Shown piece after piece: positions 27,650-36,555 of a stretch of 60,710 nucleotides of DNA. Made by a program: the position numbers and the translations under genes. The notes under the pieces were generated by a model, which had not been told where the DNA came from, did no database searches, and worked only from the letters and a program-made list of their open reading frames with translations. The number at the start of each line of letters is the position of its first letter. The first letter of the stretch is position 1. Location of the stretch: NCBI GenBank assembly GCA_030427965.1, contig JAUICD010000016.1:1-60710 (forward strand), read 5' to 3'. Source of the stretch: Bdellovibrionia bacterium. Lineage in GTDB: Bacteria; Bdellovibrionota; Bdellovibrionia; Bdellovibrionales; JAUICD01.

Positions 27650-29141
27650 AAAATTTGAAGCCAGTAGCATGAAAGAAGCTCTTGAAATGATCAAGTTGGA
27701 ACTGGGTCCTGAAGCAATTATTCTTTCTGCGCAAGAAAACAAAGGGTTTGGGTTACTTGGAAAAGGGAGTGTTGAAGTTACAGCAGCAATCTCAGAAACT
27801 CAGTTAAAAAAACGTTCTTTTGCACAAGAAAGGTTGAGTCCAGAAGATCGCAATAAATTTTCAGGCGCCTCAGCGCAGGTTCAGAGAAAATTTATTGAAA
27901 AAAGTGTAAGTCGTTATTTGCCCCAAGATATGAGCGCAACAAATGGACCAATGAGATATGTCGATATTGCAGATGAAGAAAGTAACACAAATACAAAAGG
28001 ACGAAGTGTTGAAGCTGTTTTAAATGATTTAAAAGCACAAAATATCATAAAAGAAAAATCACCTCAAAAACAAATGCTTTCTAAAAAAGAGCAGGAAGCT
28101 TCAGTTCGACAAAAAGGTCATTTTCGAGTGAAGGAGGCTGTGCAGTCTGCTGTACGAGCTGCAAAAACTACAGAATCTGCATCTAAGTCGACAGGCCATC
28201 GAGTTGCTCGAAATAGTGATGTCGAAGTGAAGGCACTAAAAGCAGAGATTCAGGCTCTGCGTGGTTTGATTCAAGACTTTGGAAGTCGAGATAAAAATCA
28301 AAATCCGATCAGTTTACACCCGGGGGCTGAGCGTGGTTTGCCATTTGAATTGAGTTTTCACTTTGAAAAACTTTTGAATGTTGGAATAGACGCTGAAGTT
28401 GCAACAGAGATTTTAGTACAAGCAAAGGCTGAACTTGGAGAGGTAAAAATAAAGAGACGTCCTCTTGTTCAAGCTTGGCTTGCGAAGTATATTTTAAATG
28501 ACATCAAGATTGTCAATCCGATTCAGCTTTCCAAGTTCCATGTATTTTTTGGCGCAACAGGGCAGGGAAAAACAACAGCCTTAGTGAAGTATGCAGCTCA
28601 ACTTGTTTTGAAACTTAAAAAACGAGTGGCGATTGTTTCGTGTGACACAAAAAGAATTGCAGGAACAGCAAGCCTTAAAACTTATTCTCGAATTTTGAAT
28701 TGTCCATTTTTTACAGTTTCTGGCCCCGAAGGTTGGGGAGAGATATTTGCTCAACTAGAGGGCTATGATGTTGTTCTTATTGAGATGCCAAGTACGGCTT
28801 TAAAGTCAGAAGAGCAAATGACAGAAATGAGAAATCTAATTCCTCCCGTTAGGAACTCCATGTCTACGCATTTTGTGCAATCTGTGACTTGGAAAGACCA
28901 TGACATCTATGAAATTCTAAAGCGCTATTTAACCTTGGGTGTGACAGATCTATTGTTCACAAAACTGGATGAGGCTAGCCAACATGGCGTTATGGTTAAT
29001 GTTCAGAGACGTTTTGGTTTGCCGATTTTTGGATTTGGAATTGGCCCTAAAGTACCTGAGGACTTTGAGTTTGCTACGAAAGAAAGAGTTTTAGATTTGA
29101 TTTTTAAAATAACTAAAATCTCTCATGCAGGAGGAGAATAA
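27639..29141 (+). CDS. flhF: Flagellar placement protein FlhF with an altered G3 motif
   Basis: A 500-residue SRP-type GTPase-like protein: conserved N-terminal segment (MKEALEMIKLELGPEAIIL), a long basic, low-complexity linker (~50-225), then the NG domain. G1 is intact (GATGQGKTT, ~305-313), as are the DTKR stretch (~336) and G4 TKLDEA (~441). The G3 motif, normally DTAGR, reads IEMPSTALK at ~381-389, so the catalytic Asp/Gly/Arg are missing. FlhF marks the pole for flagellar assembly; this version may bind but not hydrolyse GTP normally. Overlaps flhA by 11 bases. Confidence 0.88.
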   Translation: MQVRKFEASSMKEALEMIKLELGPEAIILSAQENKGFGLLGKGSVEVTAAISETQLKKRSFAQERLSPEDRNKFSGASAQVQRKFIEKSVSRYLPQDMSATNGPMRYVDIADEESNTNTKGRSVEAVLNDLKAQNIIKEKSPQKQMLSKKEQEASVRQKGHFRVKEAVQSAVRAAKTTESASKSTGHRVARNSDVEVKALKAEIQALRGLIQDFGSRDKNQNPISLHPGAERGLPFELSFHFEKLLNVGIDAEVATEILVQAKAELGEVKIKRRPLVQAWLAKYILNDIKIVNPIQLSKFHVFFGATGQGKTTALVKYAAQLVLKLKKRVAIVSCDTKRIAGTASLKTYSRILNCPFFTVSGPEGWGEIFAQLEGYDVVLIEMPSTALKSEEQMTEMRNLIPPVRNSMSTHFVQSVTWKDHDIYEILKRYLTLGVTDLLFTKLDEASQHGVMVNVQRRFGLPIFGFGIGPKVPEDFEFATKERVLDLIFKITKISHAGGE

Positions 29142-29981
29142 ATGTCATCACAGAATGATGCTGCCACAAGTGGAAGTGGATTAACGAAAACCCTAACAAT
29201 CACTTCAGGCAAAGGTGGAGTTGGAAAGACAACCTTAGTTGCAAATGTTGCACTTCAGTTGGGGCGAGAGGGAAATCGAGTTTTGATACTTGATGGAGAT
29301 CTAGGAATGGCCAACGTGGATCTTATGTTTGATAAGCGTGCAACCAAGACCATATATGACGTCTTAACTGGTAATGCTTCCATGGATGAAGTGTTGATGG
29401 AAGTAGATAAGAATGTATTTCTCATTCCTAGTGGAAGTGGTGTGAAAGAGCTGACACGACTTGCTGAGGTTGAAAGACGAAATCTACTGGATCAAGTGAG
29501 TCAGATCCCTGCGATGTTTGATTACCTCATTGTTGATACAGCCCCAGGCATAGATGACAATGTCTTATATTTGAACTCCGCAGCCCAAGAGATCAACGTT
29601 GTGGTGACACCCGATCCCTCAAGTCTAGCGGATTCTTACGCACTCATAAAAGTTATGAATAAGTACTATCGTGAGACAAAGTTCTCCATCATCTGCAATA
29701 TGGTGAAGGACGAGGCCGAAGGCCTGGCTATTTATCAGAGGTTAAGTGATGTTGGAGCGCAGTTTTTAAACGTGAGTTTGGATTACAAAGGGTCGATACC
29801 TGCGGATCCATACCTTAGAAGAGCAACAAAATCGCAACAATTGGTACTGAAGTCCAACCCCGACTGCATAGCTAGTCGATCGATCATTGAAGTTACAAAT
29901 AACCTCAGTGCTTTCAGCGACATAGAGAGTTTTAAGGGCAATGTTCAGTTCTTTTGGAAGCAATATTTTGGTGTGGCATGA
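29142..29981 (+). CDS. flhG: MinD-like ATPase FlhG, controls flagellar number
   Basis: A 279-residue ParA/MinD-family ATPase with the deviant Walker A box (TSGKGGVGKTTLVANVA), switch region DGDLGMANVDLMF and Walker B (YLIVDTAPGIDD). It would limit flagella to a set number together with FlhF. The N-terminus (MSSQNDAATSGSGLTKT) lacks a recognisable DQAxxLR motif, which in other FlhG proteins activates the FlhF GTPase. Starts right after the flhF stop with a GGAGGAGAA ribosome binding site. Confidence 0.9.
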   Translation: MSSQNDAATSGSGLTKTLTITSGKGGVGKTTLVANVALQLGREGNRVLILDGDLGMANVDLMFDKRATKTIYDVLTGNASMDEVLMEVDKNVFLIPSGSGVKELTRLAEVERRNLLDQVSQIPAMFDYLIVDTAPGIDDNVLYLNSAAQEINVVVTPDPSSLADSYALIKVMNKYYRETKFSIICNMVKDEAEGLAIYQRLSDVGAQFLNVSLDYKGSIPADPYLRRATKSQQLVLKSNPDCIASRSIIEVTNNLSAFSDIESFKGNVQFFWKQYFGVA

Positions 29982-30040
29982 GAACTTCAGGTCTATGAGG
30001 AACCTTCTCAATTTGATAAAATATTAGTAACGGGGGAAAG

Positions 30041-30829
30041 ATGAGCAAAGGTTCAACTCTTTTAAAGAAATATAAAGAAGATCCACAAAAGCTAACGGCT
30101 GAGCAAAAAGATAAGCTTATTATGGAGTACGCTCCTCTTATTAAGTTTATCGCTCAAAAAATCGCAATTCGACTTCCCTCTAATATAGAGTTGGATGATC
30201 TCATATCAAGTGGGGTTATTGGATTGATGGATGCGATAGAAAAGTATGACCCAAGCCGTGATAACACTTTTAAAACCTATGCCGAATTTCGAATTCGAGG
30301 TGCTATATTAGATGAACTTCGAGCACAAGATTGGGTGCCAAGAAGTGTAAGAGATAAGGCCAAGCTTCTAGATAGAACACTTGTCAAACTTGAAGCCGAT
30401 CTTGGAAGAAATGCAACAGATGAAGAGGTGGCTGAAAAGCTCAATCTTTCAATGCCTGAATTTTACGACCTGGTAAATCAGGTGCGTCCAGTGAGCCTTC
30501 TTTCTATTGATGAGCAGGCCACATTTAGCAATGTGGATAAAAAATCTATTTTAAGTCTTCTTGATGGGTGTAAAATTTCAAACCCATTCAATCAGCTCAA
30601 TCTTAAGACAGTTAAAGAAATCGTGACTGGTGCTATCAATGAACTACCTGAGAAGCAAAGACTGGTGCTTTCACTCTATTACTACGAAGATCTCAATTTA
30701 AAAGAGATAGGACGAGTTTTAAGAGTGACAGAGAGTCGGGTGTCACAGCTTCACGCTCAAGCGGTATCAAGGTTACGTGGAAAACTGTCCAACCATTTTG
30801 AAAACGAAAAACCTCAGGCTGTAGGTTAG
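30041..30829 (+). CDS. fliA: RNA polymerase sigma factor FliA (sigma-28)
   Basis: A 262-residue sigma factor for late flagellar genes. Region 2 (FIAQKIAIRLPSNIELDDLI ... EKYDPSRDNTFKTYAEFRIRG), the DELRAQDWVPRSVR stretch typical of FliA, region 3 and region 4 (LPEKQRLVLSLYYYEDLNLK-EIGRVLRVTESRVSQLHAQA) are all intact. It closes the flagellar operon, 59 bases after flhG. Its TAG overlaps the stop of the convergent rpoH-like gene. Confidence 0.95.
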   Translation: MSKGSTLLKKYKEDPQKLTAEQKDKLIMEYAPLIKFIAQKIAIRLPSNIELDDLISSGVIGLMDAIEKYDPSRDNTFKTYAEFRIRGAILDELRAQDWVPRSVRDKAKLLDRTLVKLEADLGRNATDEEVAEKLNLSMPEFYDLVNQVRPVSLLSIDEQATFSNVDKKSILSLLDGCKISNPFNQLNLKTVKEIVTGAINELPEKQRLVLSLYYYEDLNLKEIGRVLRVTESRVSQLHAQAVSRLRGKLSNHFENEKPQAVG

Positions 30830-31923
30830 TCCGACGAATCTGGGTCAAGAAAACTATCAATAGTTGTATTTTTCAGAAATGCTTCTTTGAGGCGTTTTAT
30901 GATTCGTTCTTCAAGTTGTCGTGCTCGTTCTCGAGAGATTCCAAAGTGGTTCCCAATCTCTTGTAGAGTCTGTGCCTCATCTGCCAAGATTCGGTTTTCT
31001 AAAATATACTCTTCTTTTTCGTTGAGTGAGGGGCGAATGTCTTCAATTTGACTCTGCAAAACTTCAATCTGTTCTTTTAAACCCAATAACTCATCTGCGG
31101 ATTGATCTGAATCACTTGTCTGTAAATCCAAAAGACGGGATTGAGATTCATTGTCTAGTGGAGCATCCAGGCTGACATCTTTATTCGACATTCTCTGTTT
31201 CATGAGTTTGACGTCTTTTTCAGGCAGTCCCATTCGTTCGCTGATAAGTTCGTTTGTAGCAGATTGGCCTGCGGCTTCGAGTTTTCGAATTTCTTCCTGA
31301 AGATTGTAAAAAAGTTTTTTCTGAGACTGAGTGGTTCCAATCTTAACAATCGAATAGTGCTTCAAGAGATACTCTCTGATATATCCTCGAATCCACCATA
31401 CGGCATACGTAATAAGCCTCACCCCTTTGTATGGGTTGAATTCTTTTACTGCGTGCATAAGGCCAACATTGCCCTCTTGGATAAGGTCGATCATTTTGGA
31501 GCCAAAGCGTGAGTATTCTGCGGCGATTTTTACAACAAAACGGAGATTTGCTGTTACAAGTCTTTGAGCGGCGTCTGCATCACCTTCATCATAATATCTT
31601 ATTGCGAGTTTCCTCTCTTCTTCTGGGGTGAGAAGGGGATGTTTTCGAATTTCGGCAAGATAAGCACCGAGTGGGTCGTTCCGTGCTGAAATGGCATTTT
31701 CGTAATTTGTTTCAGTCTTCTTGGGTCCAGATTCAACGATTTCGGCTGTAACAGATTTTACCCTTGATTCTGCTGTGGATATTTTTTTCACTCCTTGCTT
31801 TTTAGAAGAAGATTTTTTTGCTTTTTTGGAAGGCACTTTCTTTGTCGTAGATTTCTTTTTTGTCCCTCGTTTTTTAGAGGGAGATTTTTTTACTTTTTTT
31901 GTCGCCTTCTTTTTTTTAGCCAT
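30826..31923 (-). CDS. rpoH: RpoH-like sigma factor with lysine-rich N-terminal tail
   Basis: A 365-residue sigma-70-family factor. Region 2 (ANLRFVVKIAAEYSRFG ... DLIQEGNVGLMHAVKEFNPY), the RLITYAVWWIRGYIREYLLK segment and SIVKIGTTQSQKKLFYNL match the RpoH (heat-shock) group; region 4 ends LQEIGNHFGISRERARQLEE. The unusual part is the first ~50 residues, almost all Lys, Ser, Thr and Ala with KKxTKK/PSKK repeats, like a histone H1 tail. The ATG at 31923 lies just after the stop of the preceding gene, so the pair is probably co-transcribed. No such tail is standard for RpoH. Confidence 0.82.
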   Translation of the reverse strand: MAKKKKATKKVKKSPSKKRGTKKKSTTKKVPSKKAKKSSSKKQGVKKISTAESRVKSVTAEIVESGPKKTETNYENAISARNDPLGAYLAEIRKHPLLTPEEERKLAIRYYDEGDADAAQRLVTANLRFVVKIAAEYSRFGSKMIDLIQEGNVGLMHAVKEFNPYKGVRLITYAVWWIRGYIREYLLKHYSIVKIGTTQSQKKLFYNLQEEIRKLEAAGQSATNELISERMGLPEKDVKLMKQRMSNKDVSLDAPLDNESQSRLLDLQTSDSDQSADELLGLKEQIEVLQSQIEDIRPSLNEKEEYILENRILADEAQTLQEIGNHFGISRERARQLEERIIKRLKEAFLKNTTIDSFLDPDSSD

Positions 31924-31924
31924 A

Positions 31925-32230
31925 TTATCCGAGAGCTTTCTCAAGTTTACGACTGAGTGTTTTTTCTACAGCACCTTTAAATGGTGCAAACATAAGTGGT
32001 AAGTCGACAACGATTTTGACAAGAGACTGACTTCCATTGGATTCGATATTGACCTCAGCTTTAAAGGTTTTTCCTTTTGCTGTAATGCTTTTTTCCGCAT
32101 CTATACAGGTGCAGCTGTAGTTTGAATCAAGTTTCTTCAAATCTGAGTCATTTTCAAGAACATCCTTAATTTTTGTATAGGTCGAGTCCATGTCGTGGGA
32201 GGAATTCTTCTTGATGTTGATCTTCGGCAT
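31925..32230 (-). CDS. PHA-granule-type small protein
   Basis: A 101-residue protein beginning MPKINIKKNSSHDMDSTY and ending in VVDLPLMFAPFKGAVEKTLSRKLEK, the pattern of the 'putative polyhydroxyalkanoic acid system protein' family. The ATG at 32230 has an AAGGAG ribosome binding site six bases upstream; a longer frame back to 32275 is less likely. In known cases the family is linked to PHA storage, but nothing else here points to PHA. It sits directly upstream of the rpoH-like gene and is divergent from hisS. Confidence 0.65.
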   Translation of the reverse strand: MPKINIKKNSSHDMDSTYTKIKDVLENDSDLKKLDSNYSCTCIDAEKSITAKGKTFKAEVNIESNGSQSLVKIVVDLPLMFAPFKGAVEKTLSRKLEKALG

Positions 32231-32290
32231 TTGTATCTCCTTGATATCCTTGTTTTGACCCGAAGCGAAGTTCATGTCAATTTATGGTGT

Positions 32291-33568
32291 ATGAAGCTTC
32301 AGTCTATTAGAGGAATGAATGATATTGCTCCCCCAGAGAGCCATATTTGGGGCAAAATTGAGGATGCAGCTCGAGCTGTGTGCCGTGCGGCAGGCTATGG
32401 AGAAATCCGAACTCCAATACTTGAGCCAACAGAGCTCTTTAAGCGAGGGGTCGGTGAAGCCACGGATATCGTTGAAAAGGAAATGTACACCTTTGATGAT
32501 CGTAATGGAGATAGCTTAACGTTGAGGCCTGAGGGGACGGCAGGGGTTGTTCGTGCGGTCAATCAACATGGGTGGGCCATTCAGCAGTCGATTTTGAAGT
32601 TATTTTATCTTGGCCCCATGTATAGGCATGAAAGACCTCAGAAAGGAAGATACCGACAGTTCTATCAATTTGGAATTGAACTTCTTGGGGTTCAAGACCC
32701 TCTTGCAGATGCAGAGGTGATTTCAGTTGGCTGGGATTTATTGAAAAAAATTGGAATTCACGATGTGGAGTTGAGAATTTCCACTCTTGGAACAGATAGT
32801 TGTAGAAAGCCTTATTTTAAAAAACTTACAGCACTTTTAAAAGAAAACATGGATTTGGTTCCTGAGGATTTTAAAAGTCGTATAGAAAAAAATCCTCAAA
32901 GAATTTTTGATCACAAAGATGAAAAAGCTCAAGCGTTGGCCAAAAAACTTCCCTTACTGCTAGATGAATTGGATGAAGAGAGCAGTCAGCACTTCAAAAG
33001 AGTGCAAGAGCATCTGCATAGTATGGAAATCCCTTTTGTTGTGGATGCCAATATTGTTCGTGGATTGGATTATTACTGTCATACGGCCTTTGAATTTACG
33101 ACAAATTCACTTGGGAAAACTCAAAATGCTCTGGGTGGAGGAGGTCGATATGACGGTCTTGTTGAAATGTTAGGTGGGAGACCTACTCCCGGCGTTGGGT
33201 TTGCGATGGGGCTTGATCGGCTTGCTTTGGTATTACAGGAGGCATCCAGCTTTGGTGGGGTTAGACCCGATCTCGTGATTGTTTCAAGTGGAAAAGAGAG
33301 CGTTTCTGTTTCTCTTAAAGTCGCTCGTGAATTGAGAGGGCGGGGAATTTCTGTTGAAGTAGATCTTGAGGGGAGATCCATGAAAGCTCAGCTCAAGCGT
33401 GCAAATAAGCTAAATGCCCAATATGTCTTGCTTATTGGTGAGGATGAGTGTGCAAGTGGTATGGCTATTTTGAAGAATATGGAAACACGATCTGAGGATT
33501 CAATACCCTTAGAAAAATTGACGGCTCAGTTACTTGAAAAATTCGTCGAGAGCTTCCATCAGGAGTGA
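32291..33568 (+). CDS. hisS: Histidyl-tRNA synthetase
   Basis: A 425-residue class II synthetase. The ATG at 32291 gives the canonical N-terminus MKLQSIRGMNDI. Motif 2 (FYLGPMYRHERPQKGRYRQF), the histidine-A loops (VRGLDYYCHTAFEF) and GGGGRYDGLVEMLGG are intact; the C-terminal anticodon-binding domain follows. It charges tRNA-His. It is followed by aspS in the same direction with a hairpin between the two, an arrangement common in bacteria. Confidence 0.96.
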   Translation: MKLQSIRGMNDIAPPESHIWGKIEDAARAVCRAAGYGEIRTPILEPTELFKRGVGEATDIVEKEMYTFDDRNGDSLTLRPEGTAGVVRAVNQHGWAIQQSILKLFYLGPMYRHERPQKGRYRQFYQFGIELLGVQDPLADAEVISVGWDLLKKIGIHDVELRISTLGTDSCRKPYFKKLTALLKENMDLVPEDFKSRIEKNPQRIFDHKDEKAQALAKKLPLLLDELDEESSQHFKRVQEHLHSMEIPFVVDANIVRGLDYYCHTAFEFTTNSLGKTQNALGGGGRYDGLVEMLGGRPTPGVGFAMGLDRLALVLQEASSFGGVRPDLVIVSSGKESVSVSLKVARELRGRGISVEVDLEGRSMKAQLKRANKLNAQYVLLIGEDECASGMAILKNMETRSEDSIPLEKLTAQLLEKFVESFHQE

Positions 33569-33586
33569 AAATCCTGTAAATACCTC

Positions 33587-33618
33587 GAGAAGGTACGGCG
33601 CGCGGGTTGTGCCTTCTC
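33587..33618 (+). promoter_or_regulatory. Leader hairpin before aspS
   Basis: GAGAAGGTAC pairs with GTGCCTTCTC (one wobble) around a 12-base GC-rich loop. No T-run follows. It ends ~22 bases before the aspS TTG start and could be a regulatory leader structure in the hisS-aspS transcript; the mechanism is unknown. Confidence 0.4.
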
Positions 33619-33640
33619 ATTGTAAAGCGGGAGGACGCCC

Positions 33641-35470
33641 TTGTCAGAAAAATTTCTAGTTGATTTAAAGCGAACCCATTACTGTTGTGATTTGAATGCC
33701 TCCAACAACGATCAGGATGTTGTGCTAATGGGTTGGGTGGATACCCGGCGTGACCATGGTGGATTGGTCTTTATAGATCTTCGAGATCGCACAGGTATCC
33801 TTCAACTTGTTTTAGACCCAAGCCAAAATGAAACTTCTGTAGCAAAAGATCTACGAGGAGAGTTTGTTATTGCCGTAAGTGGTAAGGTAAGGCCGCGTCC
33901 TGAGGGCATGAAAAACACAAAGCTTCCTACGGGTGAAATTGAAATTGACGTCAAAAGGTGTGAGATACTCTCTAAAGCTGAAACAGTTCCGTTTCAAACC
34001 AATGATAAAAATGTTGGTGAGAATATTCGATTGAAATACCGATATTTGGATTTAAGAAGTTCGCAAATGCAAAGCAATCTGATGATTCGACACAAGTTTT
34101 ATCAAATTGTTCGCAGAGTTTTAGATCAAGAGGGTTTTTTAGAAATTGAAACTCCAATTTTGTATAAGAGCACTCCAGAGGGTGCACGTGATTACTTGGT
34201 TCCATCTCGTGTTTCACAAGGACATTTCTATGCTCTTCCTCAAAGTCCGCAGACTTTGAAGCAACTTCTTATGATTTCAGGAATGGACAAATACTTTCAA
34301 ATCGCTCGTTGTTTTCGAGATGAAGACTTAAGAGCAGATCGGCAGCCAGAGTTCACACAGGTGGATATTGAAATGAGCTTTGTTGAACCTGAGGATGTCA
34401 TGCAGATTAATGAAAAACTCATTCGATCTGTTTGGAAAGAAGTTCTCAACCTAGAGATCCCTGAAATTCAGGTGATGAATTACTTTGACGCCATGAATGA
34501 TTACGGAACCGACAGACCAGATACCCGCTTTGATATGAAGTTGAGCGATGTGGGTGAAGAGCTGAAGGGTGCTGGGTTTCGACTCTTTGATGATGTTCTA
34601 GAAAAGGGTGGTGCAGTCAAAGCCATGACGATTTCTGAGCAAGGTGAAATGAGTCGAAGCCAAATCGATAAGCTCACTAAGCTTGCAAGACAAATGGGTG
34701 CCAAAGGTTTGATGTGGATCAAGTCTAATAGTGCCGGTGAGCTCAATAGCCCATTAGTCAAATTTTTGGATGACTCTGTTGTACGGAAAGCTTTTGAAAA
34801 AGCTGGTGCAAAGAACGGTGATAGTGTTTTGATTGTGGCAGATGAGTGGCGAATCTCATGCACAGTACTTGGTCATCTCAGACTGCAGTTGGCAGAGGAC
34901 CTTAAGTTGATTGATGAGAGTCAGTTTAATTTCCTATGGGTTGTGGGTTTTCCACTTCTTGATTACGATGCGGACAACAAAAGGTGGGTGGCATGTCATC
35001 ATCCATTTACGGCACCATCAGATAGTTCTCTTGAAGATCTTTTATCAGGAGATGACAAAAAAATGGGTGAGCTGACGGCAAAGGCTTATGATCTTGTTTG
35101 TAATGGATATGAAATTGCGGGTGGTAGTATAAGAATTCATGACCAGGAAGTTCAAAGCGCAATGTTTAAGGCACTTGGGTTGTCTAAAGAAGAAACTCGA
35201 CAAAAATTTGGTTTTTTTGTAGATGCATTAAAATATGGAACTCCTCCTCATGGTGGAGTGGCTTGGGGTGTGGACCGTGTTGTGATGCTTCTTTGTGGCA
35301 CAAATGCGATTCGTGATGTTATTGCTTTTCCAAAAACATCACGAGCTGTGTGTTTGATGTCAGAAGCTCCAAGTGTTGTTGAGCGGGATCAGTTACTTGA
35401 ACTTGGTGTTCGTCTTTCACCGACTGCAGAGAATAGTCTGGCTAAGGAATCTGAGAAGAAAGACGAATAA
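33641..35470 (+). CDS. aspS: Aspartyl-tRNA synthetase
   Basis: A 609-residue bacterial-type class II synthetase: an N-terminal OB-fold anticodon domain (VVLMGWVDTRRDHGGLVFIDLRD), motif 2 (FQIARCFRDEDLRADRQPEFTQ), an inserted GAD domain in the middle (~residues 300-400) and motif 3 (HGGVAWGVDRVVMLLCG). The TTG start has an upstream GGGAGG. Slightly longer than the E. coli enzyme. It charges tRNA-Asp; whether it also mischarges tRNA-Asn cannot be told here. Confidence 0.96.
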   Translation: MSEKFLVDLKRTHYCCDLNASNNDQDVVLMGWVDTRRDHGGLVFIDLRDRTGILQLVLDPSQNETSVAKDLRGEFVIAVSGKVRPRPEGMKNTKLPTGEIEIDVKRCEILSKAETVPFQTNDKNVGENIRLKYRYLDLRSSQMQSNLMIRHKFYQIVRRVLDQEGFLEIETPILYKSTPEGARDYLVPSRVSQGHFYALPQSPQTLKQLLMISGMDKYFQIARCFRDEDLRADRQPEFTQVDIEMSFVEPEDVMQINEKLIRSVWKEVLNLEIPEIQVMNYFDAMNDYGTDRPDTRFDMKLSDVGEELKGAGFRLFDDVLEKGGAVKAMTISEQGEMSRSQIDKLTKLARQMGAKGLMWIKSNSAGELNSPLVKFLDDSVVRKAFEKAGAKNGDSVLIVADEWRISCTVLGHLRLQLAEDLKLIDESQFNFLWVVGFPLLDYDADNKRWVACHHPFTAPSDSSLEDLLSGDDKKMGELTAKAYDLVCNGYEIAGGSIRIHDQEVQSAMFKALGLSKEETRQKFGFFVDALKYGTPPHGGVAWGVDRVVMLLCGTNAIRDVIAFPKTSRAVCLMSEAPSVVERDQLLELGVRLSPTAENSLAKESEKKDE

Positions 35471-35491
35471 CAAGCTGGTGGGGGCGCTAAA

Positions 35492-36412
35492 ATGAAAACA
35501 GCATTGATCATAAATCCTGTAAGCGGTGGTGGCCGTATGAAGCGGATTTGGGGCAAATACAAAACAAAGATTCAATCTAGAATCGGCGCTGTCGAGGTTT
35601 TTGAAACAAAAAAGATTGGCGATGCAGCTCAACTTTCCCTCAGAGCAGCCTCAAATGGTTTTCAGAGAATTGTGGTGGGTGGCGGTGATGGAACTGTCCA
35701 CGAAGTAATAAATGGCTTATTTGATGAAAACGATAAGTTGGTAAATTCACAAGTTGAGATTGGGATATTTGCTGGTGGGCGAGGGTGTGACTTTGCTCGC
35801 TCGCTCCAAGTGTCTGAGAATGTTTTAGAAGCGGCTGATGTTATGCACCTTGGGAAAACACGTCGAGTGGATGTGGGACGGGTGAAAATTGAAAATGCTA
35901 TGGGTACGAAAGTCAGATACTATATCAATTCCGCGTCTATGGGCCTTGGGGGTCATACAGCAAAGAGAATGCAAAAGAGATTTTACTTTTTGCCTCCGTC
36001 TCTAGAGTATCTACGAAGTGGTTTGGTGGAGTTTATTGGCTACAAACCTATTCAAATGAAGCTTCATGTGGACGGACGTCCAATTTTTGATGGCCTTGCC
36101 CACAATGTTTTTATTTGTAATGGTCGATTCTCAGGTGGCGGTATGCTTTGGGCGCCAAATGGTGAGGTGGATGATGGGGAGTTTGATATTCTTTTGGTGA
36201 AGTCCATGGGTAAGCTTAAAGGTTTAAAGTCTCTTCCGAAGTTATTTGATGGCACATTTCAAGATTTGGAAGAGGTGAGTCTTTATCAGGGTTCTCAGGT
36301 AGAAATTCAAACTCGAGAAGATGAGCCCGTTGAACTGGATGGTGAGGTTTATAGTGGGACAAATATAGTTTTGACGAATATTCCTCAGGTTGTGAAGTTT
36401 CTGGTCCCTTAG
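35492..36412 (+). CDS. Diacylglycerol/lipid kinase family protein
   Basis: A 306-residue protein of the DagK/YegS/BmrU lipid kinase family. The N-terminal catalytic domain has INPVSGGGR and the ATP-binding GGGDGTVHEVINGL; the C-terminal beta-rich domain carries FIGYKPIQMKLHVDG and EFDILLVKSMGKL. It probably phosphorylates diacylglycerol or a related lipid at the membrane for phospholipid recycling. It follows aspS by 21 bases and may be in the same operon. Confidence 0.85.
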   Translation: MKTALIINPVSGGGRMKRIWGKYKTKIQSRIGAVEVFETKKIGDAAQLSLRAASNGFQRIVVGGGDGTVHEVINGLFDENDKLVNSQVEIGIFAGGRGCDFARSLQVSENVLEAADVMHLGKTRRVDVGRVKIENAMGTKVRYYINSASMGLGGHTAKRMQKRFYFLPPSLEYLRSGLVEFIGYKPIQMKLHVDGRPIFDGLAHNVFICNGRFSGGGMLWAPNGEVDDGEFDILLVKSMGKLKGLKSLPKLFDGTFQDLEEVSLYQGSQVEIQTREDEPVELDGEVYSGTNIVLTNIPQVVKFLVP

Positions 36413-36483
36413 CAAAGAGTCTGGATAAACGAATACACGCCTTAAGCACATCTCTTTTTGAGACAATTTCAGACTAAAGTCGG

Positions 36484-36511
36484 TAAAGTCTAAGATCATG
36501 TTAACCGATAA
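36484..36511 (+). promoter_or_regulatory. Sigma-28 (FliA)-like promoter
   Basis: TAAAGTCT (36484-36491) and ACCGATAA (36504-36511) closely match the FliA consensus TAAAGTTT-N11-GCCGATAA, with a 12-base spacer. It lies ~45 bases before the GTG of the next gene and would place it and the FliG-like gene in the late flagellar regulon. Confidence 0.65.
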
Positions 36512-36555
36512 ACTTTATATGGCAGGACGCCATTTTTTCACACAGGAGGTGTGAT

